Shown: positions 26,513-34,614, counted from the first letter of the stretch. The stretch is 64,000 nucleotides of DNA from HK-STAS-PATE-42 sp964461505 (GCA_964461505.1 CAYWUW010000002.1:67321-131320), one strand, 5' to 3'. Made by a program: numbers and translations. The notes: generated by a model not told the origin, from the sequence alone.

Positions 26513-28438
26513 TTAGATTAGAACGGCTTTGATGCGGCGAATTCCGGCAGAGGAGGATTCCTCTTTTAGAATTTTGAATTTTTTGCCGTCTTCGATAAGT
26601 TCGTGGGTGTGTTCGACGTGGGGGCCTCCACAGATTTCGAAACTGAACGGGCGTTCATCTTTTGGAGACTGCGGATCTTTCATTGAATAGACTTTAACGG
26701 TTTTGCCGTAGCGATCGCCAAATTGGCCAAGCGCGCCAAGCGGACCTGTGGCTTGTTCTGTAGGATATTCGGCCCAAGAAATTTGGAGATCTTTTTGGAT
26801 TTGCTGGTTAACGATTTCTTCAACTTTAGTAATTTGCTCGGGAGTCATTTTTTCTGGATGCGAAAAATCAAAACGGAGGCGTTCTTCTGTAATGTTAGAT
26901 CCACGCTGAACAACGTGAGCTCCGAGAACATCGCGCAAAGCTTGGTACATTAAGTGTGTTGCTGTGTGGTATTTGCGATGTTGTAGAGTTTGGCCTCCGA
27001 GCCCGCCTTTGAAGGTTCCTTTGGTGGCGGTTCTAGAGCGATTGCGCTGTTCTTCCATAGCGGAATTGAACTCATCCTTCCAGTTGTTGCTAAGCTTAAT
27101 TCGGCGCAGAGCACATTCCTCAACGGTTAATTCTTGTGGAAAGCCATAGGTATCGTAAAGTTTGAAGATGTCGGAGCCGGAGAGCCCCTCGCTCTGCCCT
27201 ACCTCTGAGGAGAGGGTTCCTGAAATCTTTTCTAGCTCTTTTAATCCTTTTTGAAGAGTTTGGCGGAAGATGCGTTCTTCTTTTTCTAGAATGGAAAGAG
27301 TTGAGTCGTAATTCTTTTGAACTTCGGGATAATCTTCTGCGTAGATTTCGCGAACAACTGGAGCTAGCTGAGCGACAACATTTTGAGTTAAACCTAAATC
27401 TAAACTAAACTTAATTGCTCGGCGAACTAGGCGGCGAAGGACGTAGCCCTGGCCAGTGTTGCTCGGAATAACTCCATCGGTTGCTAGCCAAACGGCAGAT
27501 TTGATGTGATCGGTAATGACTCTAAACGCTTTGGTGTTTTGGGAATAAGTTTTGCCAGAAATGAGTTCGAGTTGATCGTTAATTGGTTTGGCAAGATCGA
27601 TTGCGGAAATATCTGGTTTGCCTAAAGAAGCCATTGCGAGGCGTTCTAAACCTGCTCCTTGATCGATGTTTGGAGCCTTAAGCTTAACGAATTTGGAATC
27701 TGATTCTTTGCGGTAGCCCATAAAAACGTTGTTGCCAATTTCTGAAAATTGAGCAGAACTAGAGGCTGGATGCGCTTTTCCTAAATCTGGGTTGTGGTAT
27801 TCTGGTCCGAAATCAAAGAACATTTCGGAACATGGCCCGCATGGATCGCCGATGGGAGTTCCGGCTTCATCGCCGCCGCGAGACCACCAGTTTTCTTTGC
27901 CATCGTAAAGGAAGATGCGCCCGCCCTGCATGCCAAGTTTATCTCCGTTTTGAGATGAGCCTAGTTCGACAACTTTGTTATCGACACCACGTTTTTGGAA
28001 CTCGTGCTGCCAGAGCTGAATTGCCTCAGAATCTTGAGGAATATTGAACTTATCGTTGCCGATATAAACGGTGACGTAGACACGTTTGGGGTTAAGCTTA
28101 ATAACATCGAATAGGAACTCGGCAATCCAGGGGATTTGTTCGCTCTTAAAGTAATCTCCAAGAGACCAGTTGCCGAGCATTTCGAAGGAGGTTAGATGTT
28201 CGCTATCCCCTACTTCGTCGATATCTACGGCACGGAAGACGACCTGAGAATCGGCGATTTTTTTAACTCCGCCAGGGTATTCTTCGCCGAGAAGATATGG
28301 AACCATTGGCTGCATGCCGGATCCGGTAAAGAGTGTGGTTGGGTCATCTTGCGGAACCAATGAGGCGCGCGGAACTACGAGATGCTCCTTTTCTTCAAAG
28401 AACTTTAAAAATGCGCGTCGAATCTCTTTTGCTGTCAT
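26513..28438 (-). CDS. alaS: Alanyl-tRNA synthetase lacking the C-terminal C-Ala domain
   Basis: The 641-residue enzyme charges tRNA-Ala. The class II catalytic core (residues 1-240) has FTGSGMQPMVP, LTSFEMLGNWSLGDYFK and GDPCGPCSE. The tRNA-recognition domain follows. The editing domain has HTATH near residue 488 and the CGGPH zinc motif near 600. The usual 200-residue C-Ala/DHHA1 region is absent, against about 875 residues in E. coli; I recall this as common in CPR bacteria. Residues about 402-418 (SSEVGQSEGLSGSD) coincide with a GC-rich palindromic stretch and may be a repeat insertion. TATAAT lies 14 nt before the ATG. Confidence 0.95.
   Translation of the reverse strand: MTAKEIRRAFLKFFEEKEHLVVPRASLVPQDDPTTLFTGSGMQPMVPYLLGEEYPGGVKKIADSQVVFRAVDIDEVGDSEHLTSFEMLGNWSLGDYFKSEQIPWIAEFLFDVIKLNPKRVYVTVYIGNDKFNIPQDSEAIQLWQHEFQKRGVDNKVVELGSSQNGDKLGMQGGRIFLYDGKENWWSRGGDEAGTPIGDPCGPCSEMFFDFGPEYHNPDLGKAHPASSSAQFSEIGNNVFMGYRKESDSKFVKLKAPNIDQGAGLERLAMASLGKPDISAIDLAKPINDQLELISGKTYSQNTKAFRVITDHIKSAVWLATDGVIPSNTGQGYVLRRLVRRAIKFSLDLGLTQNVVAQLAPVVREIYAEDYPEVQKNYDSTLSILEKEERIFRQTLQKGLKELEKISGTLSSEVGQSEGLSGSDIFKLYDTYGFPQELTVEECALRRIKLSNNWKDEFNSAMEEQRNRSRTATKGTFKGGLGGQTLQHRKYHTATHLMYQALRDVLGAHVVQRGSNITEERLRFDFSHPEKMTPEQITKVEEIVNQQIQKDLQISWAEYPTEQATGPLGALGQFGDRYGKTVKVYSMKDPQSPKDERPFSFEICGGPHVEHTHELIEDGKKFKILKEESSSAGIRRIKAVLI
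27184..27230 (-). repeat. Possible in-frame palindromic repeat in alaS
   Basis: The minus strand reads AACCCTCTCCTCAGAGG, then GGGCAGAGCGAGGGGCTC, a purine/pyrimidine-rich block unlike the surrounding gene. It resembles the GC-rich repeats placed in frame in leuS and polA. I found no second identical copy in the window, so this is tentative. Confidence 0.35.
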
Positions 28439-28496
28439 ATGTGTTAAGCTTAATTATAACAGATTTAACCTCTGTTGGTTATCGGACATAAACTAT

Positions 28497-28862
28497 ATGC
28501 ACAAAACCTTTAAAACAAGATGTCCCAGTATTGGAGGAATCTCACACCCTATTGAGGTCAGTCGAGAAGATCTAGTCTTATTCATTGGAGGGACAGTTCC
28601 ATATTATGTGTTCTATTGTAAACAATGCCACCTTTTGAACCCAGAAGAGGCTGATCCTATTGCTGCAGAGCTTTTAGAGGCTAGCAGAATCACAACCGTA
28701 ACAATAGACCCTGATGCTTGGCTGGGAGAAGTTTGGCCAGAGGCGGCCCAGCCAGATAAGCTCAAGACTACAATTCAGGCTATGCAACTTGGGCCTGTAA
28801 AGAAAGGGTTCGCTCTTTCTGTAGACATCCCAGATCATATTCCAGAAGATTGGAAAACTTAA
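28497..28862 (+). CDS. Hypothetical protein (121 aa)
   Basis: The frame is open into alaS, but ATG 28497 (MHKTFKTRCPSIGG) clears that overlap and is chosen. The protein has a FYCKQCHLLNPEEADP segment: together with the N-terminal Cys, the CxxC could bind a metal. An acidic, helical middle and VDIPDHIPEDWKT end follow. No membrane segment is present. It is not recognised. The stop TAA begins a TAAGCTTA copy. Confidence 0.6.
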   Translation: MHKTFKTRCPSIGGISHPIEVSREDLVLFIGGTVPYYVFYCKQCHLLNPEEADPIAAELLEASRITTVTIDPDAWLGEVWPEAAQPDKLKTTIQAMQLGPVKKGFALSVDIPDHIPEDWKT

Positions 28863-28869
28863 GCTTAAT

Positions 28870-28895
28870 CTTCTTTTTTGGTGAAGACGAATTTG
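28870..28895 (-). pseudogene. Fragment identical to the 3' end of the gtrA-like gene
   Basis: A 25-26-bp stretch here is identical to 29753-29778, the last codons of the gtrA-like gene. On the minus strand it reads PKFVFTKKED-stop, against GKFVFTKKEG-stop in the intact gene. It lies just past the CDF-like gene. A decayed gtrA paralogue or a recombination scar is inferred. Confidence 0.4.
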
Positions 28896-28934
28896 GGGTT
28901 AGTTTGATCGCCATTGACTCCGGAAGGCTTAAGT

Positions 28935-29678
28935 TTAGTGATGATGCCCGTGATTGTGGTTGTTGTGGCTGTGATTGTGCTCTTTTCTTTCAGACCAAAT
29001 ATGCTTGCCAATATCCCAGATGAAATATGCTCCGGCTAGAACGGTTCCGATGAGGTCAACTTTTGAGTTTCCAGTTATGGCTGCGGCGGAGATTCCAGAT
29101 GATGCGATTAAACTTGCGGCGGCATCTGCACTGGCATGATTGTGGCCGTGCTCTCTGGCTTTTATTTGAGGGCAAAGATCATCCGGGCCATGAGCGTGCC
29201 CAGTGTGGTCGTCGTCTCGATCGGTTTCTTCTAACCCAGAAGCAATCACGAAGTTTCCAAAACTACTTGCCATGCTTAAGCCCGCTGCCTGAGGTTCGAT
29301 AATATGAGGATTACTGTGAGCAAGATCTACTCCTGCTTTTGCAGTAACTAGTGCTGTTGCTGTTAAGGCCAGCCCATTTATAGCTGTGAGCGTTCTTTGG
29401 GTGGTCTTTTCTTTTAGGTTTAGAGTGGAAACTAGAGACCTTGCTCCGTAGGCAAAAACATCGCTAACGTTATGGATTCCGTTTACCAGAGCACCTGCGC
29501 CGCCCTCTTTGTAGCTGGTAAGATCCATTAAGCTTAAGGTTGCATTGCCGATGGCTCCATACCAAAAGAGTTTGGCTGAACTACTCCACTCTCTTGTTTT
29601 TTCTGGGATACAGGCTGAAGAGATTTTAGAGATGGAATTAGATACAGTATTTAAAGCTTCACTTATTATAGTTGTCAT
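28935..29678 (-). CDS. CDF-like cation transporter with His-rich tail
   Basis: The 247-residue membrane protein resembles the cation diffusion facilitator family. Two HxxxD motifs, HNVSD in GIHNVSDVFAYG (about residue 70) and HASAD in HNHASADAAASLI (about 182), match the transmembrane metal-site helices of zinc exporters. A His/Asp-rich loop (RDDDHTGHAHGPDD) and a C-terminal His-rich tail (HNHSHNNHNHGHHH) could bind Zn, Ni or Co. It is shorter than typical members and has no cytoplasmic domain beyond the tail. TATAAT ends 9 nt before the ATG, which suggests a leaderless mRNA. The stop lies in the variant TAAACTTA. Confidence 0.7.
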   Translation of the reverse strand: MTTIISEALNTVSNSISKISSACIPEKTREWSSSAKLFWYGAIGNATLSLMDLTSYKEGGAGALVNGIHNVSDVFAYGARSLVSTLNLKEKTTQRTLTAINGLALTATALVTAKAGVDLAHSNPHIIEPQAAGLSMASSFGNFVIASGLEETDRDDDHTGHAHGPDDLCPQIKAREHGHNHASADAAASLIASSGISAAAITGNSKVDLIGTVLAGAYFIWDIGKHIWSERKEHNHSHNNHNHGHHH

Positions 29679-29747
29679 GAACTATTAATTATAGCATGAT
29701 TTAGAGCAACAGAAAACTCTTTTTCTTGACTAAAAATGGGGCTAAGC

Positions 29748-30260
29748 TTAACCTTCTTTTTTGGTGAAGACGAATTTGCCGTAGGCCCAAAAGCTCCAGA
29801 GCATTGAACCTAAGCCAGCAATAGCTTTGCCTGTAAAGATGGTAATAAAGTTTTTAGAAAAGACGCCATCAAGGTTAACAAGTTTAATAATAGAATAAGT
29901 GAAATCATGCAACCACGGAGCATGAAGAACTGTTAAGTTTAGGATGGTGTTGTTGATTCCGTAGGCTCCAATTAAGCTTACGGCAATAAAAGTTGCGACC
30001 TTCTTTTTTTGAATTGGATTCTTGCCATCTCTAAAAACAACATAGCGATTAAGCAAAAAGCTAGAGGTTATAGAACAGGTTGCGGCAACGGAATTTGCCA
30101 GCACTAAGCTTAAGGTTTCTTTGGCCTGAATATCAAAGAGTCTGACAACGAGAGTTAGAACTGTAAGATCGACGATTGTGTTCCAAACTCCAACGGCAAA
30201 AAAGCGAGCAAAACGCCTTTTAAAAACTTTATGAAAAGATTTTTTAGCTACAGAAAACAT
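29748..30260 (-). CDS. GtrA-like family membrane protein
   Basis: The 170-residue protein has four hydrophobic helices and the GtrA/DPMS signature: RFFAVGVWNTIVDL in helix 1, SFLLNRYVVFRD after helix 2, and a WSFWAYGKFVFTKK end. Family members help move polyprenyl-linked sugars across the membrane for surface glycosylation. The GT2-GT39 fusion at 45664 could use such a product, but they are not adjacent. The stop TAA is in a TAAGCTTA copy. A 25-bp copy of its 3' end lies at 28870. Confidence 0.85.
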   Translation of the reverse strand: MFSVAKKSFHKVFKRRFARFFAVGVWNTIVDLTVLTLVVRLFDIQAKETLSLVLANSVAATCSITSSFLLNRYVVFRDGKNPIQKKKVATFIAVSLIGAYGINNTILNLTVLHAPWLHDFTYSIIKLVNLDGVFSKNFITIFTGKAIAGLGSMLWSFWAYGKFVFTKKEG

Positions 30261-30341
30261 CCTTATCTTGTTTATTGAACTTGTTTATTAGACTTGTAAT
30301 TTAAGCTTAGAATTATAGCAGATGTGTTAAACTTAAGTTTG

Positions 30342-30629
30342 ATGAACGGCCAGAAAAAGACCCCCAAAGAAATAGCAGAAAAATCTGAAGAAGAGGCCTT
30401 AGAGCTCGGGAAGAAGTTGCAGCAGTTTTATGAACTTGGTTATGTTGATAAAAAATCTGCGCTTGGTTTTACGTTTGTGAAATCTGTTGTGCAAGGCATT
30501 GGGGTTTTTGTTGGTGGAACCGTCATGATTGCTCTACTTTTATGGATACTCGGAGGGCTAGAAGACATTCCGCTTATTAGGCCAGTTAGAGAAGCTTTGC
30601 AAACTCCAACCGTTCAGCAAGATAGATAA
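30342..30629 (+). CDS. DUF5665-type small membrane protein
   Basis: The 95-residue protein has a charged N-terminus (KKTPKEIAEKSEEEALELGKK) and one hydrophobic helix (GIGVFVGGTVMIALLLWILGG), then ends soon after. This matches my recollection of DUF5665, a small membrane family common in CPR bacteria. A GTG at 30324 would add six residues. ATG 30342 is preferred because TAAACT (30328-30333) ends 8 nt before it, the pattern seen at other leaderless starts here. It lies 19 bp upstream of the sortase gene and is probably its operon partner. Confidence 0.65.
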   Translation: MNGQKKTPKEIAEKSEEEALELGKKLQQFYELGYVDKKSALGFTFVKSVVQGIGVFVGGTVMIALLLWILGGLEDIPLIRPVREALQTPTVQQDR

Positions 30630-30648
30630 GAAGAAAAGGAATTTTTAG

Positions 30649-31269
30649 ATGATTGAAGATGCGGCTTTAGGCAAGAAGAGTTCTAAGCGGAAGAAGTTTA
30701 AAAGAATTGCGCTGGGCGTGGTTCCGCTTATTTTTTTAGGAGCTGGACTTTACATATTAAGCTTAGTGTTTGCGCCGAAGTTGGCTCCGGTTTTAAACCG
30801 TGGTAAGGTAGAAAAAGCCTTGAGCGGAACTCTTCCAGAAAAAGGAAACGACAGAGTTTATATTCAGAAATTGGGTGTTAATGTGGCTTTGAGAACGGGG
30901 GGGGCGGAGGCGATGCACGCTGGAAACGGCTGGCACAGGTTTCCGGAACGTGGGAATCCGGTAATTGGTGGAAACTTTATTATTAGCGCGCACCGCTGGA
31001 TTCGTGGAAATACTCCGCAAGAAACGATTAAACAATCTCCTTTTTATAATACGGATCAATTGAAGGTTGGTGATTCAATTGTGGTGGATTTTGATGGGGC
31101 AAGATATAAGTATGAGATTTTTGATATTTTTGGGATTAAGCCAGATCAGGTGGAGATTGAAGATCCTTTACCAGAAGGAGAGGAGCCGTACATGACGCTT
31201 TATACTTGCACACTGAAGGGTTCTGCTGATGGTCGGGTTGTGATTAGAGCGCGACTTGCTAAAGTTTAA
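30649..31269 (+). CDS. Sortase, class E-like transpeptidase
   Basis: The 206-residue protein has a basic cytoplasmic start, one membrane anchor (about residues 25-43) and an extracellular sortase beta-barrel. Catalytic residues are His in FIISAHRWIRG (about 113), Cys in LYTCTLKGSADGRVVIRAR (about 185) and the Arg just after it. Sortases cut a C-terminal sorting signal between Thr and Gly and join the protein to the cell wall. Class E enzymes prefer LAxTG, which is exactly the motif on the three surface proteins at 5006 (LASTG), 38441 (LASTG) and 49096 (LAKTG). AAAGGA precedes the ATG. Confidence 0.92.
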   Translation: MIEDAALGKKSSKRKKFKRIALGVVPLIFLGAGLYILSLVFAPKLAPVLNRGKVEKALSGTLPEKGNDRVYIQKLGVNVALRTGGAEAMHAGNGWHRFPERGNPVIGGNFIISAHRWIRGNTPQETIKQSPFYNTDQLKVGDSIVVDFDGARYKYEIFDIFGIKPDQVEIEDPLPEGEEPYMTLYTCTLKGSADGRVVIRARLAKV

Positions 31270-31299
31270 GCTTTTTACTTTTCTGTATAATACAAAAGT

Positions 31300-31747
31300 A
31301 GTTCCTTGAAATATTCTTTCGAGAGTAACGAGAAGAATATTATCGAGGATCTCCCACATCTTTTTACCAAACTAAACTTAATTTCCTATTGCCATATGTC
31401 CGAACAGTATTTTATCTATATAATCTCCAACATGCACAACACTGTGCTGTATATTGGAGTTACACATGATATCTTCAATAGAATCCAGAGCCACAAGAAT
31501 AAGAATATCCCTGGTTTCACTAGTAGATATAACTGCACTAAACTAGTCTACTTTGAACAATATCCAACGAGAGATGAGGCTTACCAAAGGGAAAAGCAGC
31601 TTAAGGGCTGGAGAAGATCTTACAAAGATGAATTGATAGATAGGCTTAAATCAAAAAGAGAAGACTTCTTTGATAGATTGTCGGATTTAATTGTATAGAG
31701 ATCCTCGATTCAATTCTCCCTTTAGGGGTCGAATTGCTCAAGGAACT
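31300..31747. mobile_element. GIY-YIG nuclease gene between inverted hairpin repeats (448-bp element)
   Basis: The left arm (31300-31353) begins AGTTCCTTGA, holds an inner hairpin (AATATTCTT...AAGAATATT) and ends ATCGAGGATCTC. The right arm (31698-31747) is its inverted counterpart: GAGATCCTCGAT, an inner hairpin (CAATTC...GAATTG), then TCAAGGAACT. The arms match at both ends but differ in their inner hairpins. A small GIY-YIG nuclease gene fills the space between, and its stop codon touches the right arm. A solo copy of the arm, without gene, lies at 34560-34603. No TAAGCTTA lies within, unlike the surrounding DNA, which suggests recent arrival. Nuclease-driven spread is inferred. Confidence 0.75.
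31396..31698 (+). CDS. GIY-YIG family endonuclease (UvrC N-terminal type)
   Basis: The 100-residue single-domain protein has the GIY-YIG core: YFIYIISN...VLYIGVT (residues 5-23), then Arg in IFNRIQSHK and Glu in YQREKQLKGW, which complete the active site. The frame extends to 31306, but ATG 31396 gives the family's normal start (MSEQYFIYII). Such nucleases nick or cut DNA with one metal ion. Lying inside paired inverted repeats, it is the likely agent that moves or fixes the repeat. There is no DNA-binding domain beyond the core. Confidence 0.88.
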   Translation: MSEQYFIYIISNMHNTVLYIGVTHDIFNRIQSHKNKNIPGFTSRYNCTKLVYFEQYPTRDEAYQREKQLKGWRRSYKDELIDRLKSKREDFFDRLSDLIV

Positions 31748-31809
31748 ATTTTTTTATTTTGGGATCCCCTACCGGATGTAGGATCTTTTTTGCGCTAAGC
31801 TTAAGTAGG

Positions 31810-32442
31810 TTACATTCCGAATTCAAAGTTCTTGTAATCTACAGCTCCGGAATCTCGAACTTGTTTTAAGGCTTTGGCGTATTGTTCTAAAATTTTGAGT
31901 GAATAATCAATTTTATTGACAAAGTATTTTTCTTGTTCTAGATTTGTGTAGACGTCAGATTTATCTAGCTTGCTTGGCCTATTATTTAGAACTTGTTGAA
32001 CCTCTGTAATTACAACTGGATCTGGGATTATGACAAACCGAGTGTTTTTGGTGGAGTGTTTGAGTTCTTCGATCGGGCGAATTCCTCCGGTTGGTGTGGC
32101 GGAAACTCCAATGGTTAGAGCTGGTTTGTGTGACATTGATGTTCCAGACATTAAGATTAGTTGGCGCAGAGCCGGCGGAACTCCTCCGCCCCATTCTGGA
32201 GTTATGATTATGAAGGCGTCGGCTTCTTCGAATTGGGAATAGATGCTGGCCATAAGCTTAGCTTTATCGCTTTTGCCTGCCCAAAATTCATTAGGATCTA
32301 GCGTTAAGTTTAAGCCATCGAGATCGATTAAGTTTAGTTCTTTGTAGCTGGCGTCGGACTTAAGTTTAGCCTGAATCCACTTGGCTACTTTTAGACTTTG
32401 TGAGTTTGGTCGGCTACTGCCGCTGATTAAAACAATTTTCAT
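31810..32442 (-). CDS. NAD(P)H-dependent FMN reductase-like flavoprotein
   Basis: The 210-residue protein has a flavodoxin-like fold. The FMN phosphate loop is ISGSSRPNSQSLKVA at residues 6-20. The isoalloxazine region is ITPEWGGGVPPALRQLI (about 80-96), a variant of TPEYN.S.P..LK. Family members reduce FMN, azo dyes or quinones with NAD(P)H. GAAGATCTT before the ATG is a weak ribosome-binding site. The physiological partner is unknown. Confidence 0.85.
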   Translation of the reverse strand: MKIVLISGSSRPNSQSLKVAKWIQAKLKSDASYKELNLIDLDGLNLTLDPNEFWAGKSDKAKLMASIYSQFEEADAFIIITPEWGGGVPPALRQLILMSGTSMSHKPALTIGVSATPTGGIRPIEELKHSTKNTRFVIIPDPVVITEVQQVLNNRPSKLDKSDVYTNLEQEKYFVNKIDYSLKILEQYAKALKQVRDSGAVDYKNFEFGM

Positions 32443-32489
32443 AAGATCTTCTAAGTTTGCTTAACTTAAGTTTAGCGTGGAACCGGAGT

Positions 32490-32612
32490 TTTGTCATCCC
32501 CAGCCATGGCATGTCGCCATGACGCGCTTAGCTGGGGATTTTAGATTATTTGCTTGGAGTCTTTGCCTAAAACCGTATCTAAGATTCCCGCCTCCGCGGG
32601 AATGACAAGCCG
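32490..32612. repeat. Paired intergenic hairpins between dnaK and the flavoprotein gene
   Basis: Two units face each other. TTGTCATCCCCAGC...GCTGGGGAT lies at 32490-32540, with an internal CATGGCATGTCGCCATG hairpin. ATTCCCGCCTCCGCGGGAAT then GACA lies at 32585-32608. The outer GTCAT and ATGAC ends are inverted. The second hairpin is just past the dnaK stop and may double as its terminator. Confidence 0.6.
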
Positions 32613-32623
32613 CGGTTCTTTAA

Positions 32624-34531
32624 CTACTTTTTTTCTTCGTCGACGACTTCGGCTTCTTGGGGTTCTTCTTTTTTATCGTCAGAGCTAGAATCTGAATCTG
32701 CTTTTTTGGATTCTTCTTCGGCTGCTTGTTGATACATCTTAGTTGCGATTGGTTGAATCTTTTCTAAGAGTTCTTTGGCTGCGGATTCAAGTTCATCTTT
32801 ATCTTCGGAAGTTTGTTTTTCTTTAGCGGCTTCAACGGCTTTTTTGATTTCTTCGGCGTCTTCTTCAGAGATTTTATCTTTGAATTCAGTGGGCATTTTT
32901 TCGGCCTGATAGATTGCGTTTTCTAAGCTGTTTTTGGCTTCGACTGCTTCACGCTTCTTTTTATCTTCTTCGGCGTGAGATTCGGCCTCTTTTTGAGCTT
33001 TTTCGATATCATCTTTAGAAAGGTTACCGGAATTTTGGATGGTGATGCTTTGTTCTTTGCCGGTTCCTTTATCTTTTGCGGTGACATTAAGGATTCCGTT
33101 GGCATCGATGTTGAATGTTACTTCAATTTGTGGGATTCCGCGTGGTGCTGGTGGAATTCCATCGAGTACAAATTTTCCGAGAGATTTATTGTCGTTTGCC
33201 ATTTCGCGCTCACCCTGTAAAACGTGAATTTCGACTTGCGGCTGGTTATCTGCAGCGGTTGAAAAGGTTTCAGATTTTGAAGTCGGAACGGTGGTGTTTC
33301 TTTCGATTAACTTGGTAGAAACTCCGCCCATAGTTTCGATTCCTAAGCTTAACGGAGTTACATCTAGAAGCAGAACATCTTTAACGTCTCCTTGCAAAAC
33401 TCCACCCTGAATTGCAGCGCCCATAGCAACAACCTCATCTGGATTTACGCCTTGCTTGGGTTCTTTGCCAAAAATCTCTTTAACTTTGGCTTGAACTGCC
33501 GGCATTCTGGTCATTCCTCCTACAAGAATGACTTCGTGAATATCGGAGTTGTTAAGCTTAGCATCTTTGAGGGCTTTTTTGCATGGCTCAACTGTTTTTT
33601 CGATTAGGTCTGAGACCAAATCTTCTAGCTTGGCGCGTGTAAAGTTGTATTCAAAGTTGATTGGGCCATCGGCTCCTTGATCTAAGAACGGTAGGTTGAC
33701 TTCGTAAGTTTGGGCCGTGGAAAGTTCTTTTTTGGCCTTCTCGGCTTCTTCTTTAAGCCTTTGCATGGCAGTTGGATTTTTGGTGAGATCGGTAGAGTGT
33801 TCTTTTTTGATTTCATCGACAAAGTGGTTAACAATGCGAAGGTCGAAATCTTCACCACCTAGGTGAGTGTCTCCGTTGGTAGATTTAACTTCAAAAACGC
33901 CGTCGCCGAGTTCTAGAATTGAGACATCGAATGTTCCTCCTCCAAGATCGAAGACTGCGACTTTTTCTTCTTTTTTGTTATCGAGCCCGTAAGCAAGAGC
34001 TGCTGCAGTTGGTTCGTTGATAATTCTTTTAACCTCGAGCCCGGCGATTTTTCCGGCATCTTTAGTTGCTTGACGTTGTGAATCATCAAAATAAGCTGGA
34101 ACTGTAATCACAGCCTCTGTTACTGGTTCTCCCAAGAAGGCTTCAGCATCGGTTTTAAGTTTAGTTAAAATCATGGCAGAGATTTCTTCTGGAGAGTAAT
34201 CTTTGCCAGACATCTGGACTTTTACGCCGTTTCCTGCCTTTACAATTTTATAGGGCATTAGGTCAATATCTTTTTGAACTTCTTTATCTGTGAACTTGCG
34301 CCCGATTAAACGTTTTACTCCGTAGATTGTGTTTTCGGCATTTGTTACACGCTGACGAACAGCAGAAGATCCTACGATGCGTTCTTCTTTGCCGCCTTTG
34401 GATTTAACTGCGACAACTGATGGTGTTGTGCGATTTCCTTCGTTATTTGTGATGATAACTGGTTTGCCGGATTGAACTACAGCCATTGCGCTGTTGGTTG
34501 TTCCGAGGTCGATTCCGATAATTTTTCCCAT
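32624..34531 (-). CDS. dnaK: Chaperone DnaK (Hsp70)
   Basis: The 635-residue ATPase folds proteins with DnaJ and GrpE. Signatures are GIDLGTTNSAMAVVQ at the N-terminus, VAVFDLGGGTFDVSILELG near residue 195 and VILVGGMTRMPAVQ near 335. The substrate-binding domain and acidic C-terminal tail (QEAEVVDEEKK) are complete. AAAGG lies about 9 nt before the ATG. The promoter TTGACT-N16-TATAAG overlaps CIRCE box 1, predicting HrcA repression and heat-shock induction. A 44-bp solo palindromic element sits in the leader between promoter and start. The gene has only two copies of the iterated palindrome. Confidence 0.98.
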   Translation of the reverse strand: MGKIIGIDLGTTNSAMAVVQSGKPVIITNNEGNRTTPSVVAVKSKGGKEERIVGSSAVRQRVTNAENTIYGVKRLIGRKFTDKEVQKDIDLMPYKIVKAGNGVKVQMSGKDYSPEEISAMILTKLKTDAEAFLGEPVTEAVITVPAYFDDSQRQATKDAGKIAGLEVKRIINEPTAAALAYGLDNKKEEKVAVFDLGGGTFDVSILELGDGVFEVKSTNGDTHLGGEDFDLRIVNHFVDEIKKEHSTDLTKNPTAMQRLKEEAEKAKKELSTAQTYEVNLPFLDQGADGPINFEYNFTRAKLEDLVSDLIEKTVEPCKKALKDAKLNNSDIHEVILVGGMTRMPAVQAKVKEIFGKEPKQGVNPDEVVAMGAAIQGGVLQGDVKDVLLLDVTPLSLGIETMGGVSTKLIERNTTVPTSKSETFSTAADNQPQVEIHVLQGEREMANDNKSLGKFVLDGIPPAPRGIPQIEVTFNIDANGILNVTAKDKGTGKEQSITIQNSGNLSKDDIEKAQKEAESHAEEDKKKREAVEAKNSLENAIYQAEKMPTEFKDKISEEDAEEIKKAVEAAKEKQTSEDKDELESAAKELLEKIQPIATKMYQQAAEEESKKADSDSSSDDKKEEPQEAEVVDEEKK

Positions 34532-34559
34532 AATTTATACCCTTTCTTCTTGGATGCTC

Positions 34560-34603
34560 AGTTCCTTGACCGGTTCGACAAGGTCGAGCAGGATCGAGGA
34601 TCT
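34560..34603. repeat. Solo copy of the GIY-YIG-associated hairpin repeat in the dnaK leader
   Basis: It begins AGTTCCTTGA and ends ATCGAGGATCT, the same termini as the arms at 31300-31353 and 31698-31747. An inner hairpin has a different sequence (TCGAC-AAG-GTCGA). No gene is enclosed. It lies in the predicted dnaK 5' untranslated region and could alter mRNA structure. Confidence 0.75.
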
Positions 34604-34614
34604 TTACTTTTAAT

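Noticed and set aside
31300..31747. Group I intron or intein homing nuclease for the GIY-YIG gene
   Set aside because: The gene is intergenic with its own hairpin arms, and neither flank shows a split host gene or an intron fold.
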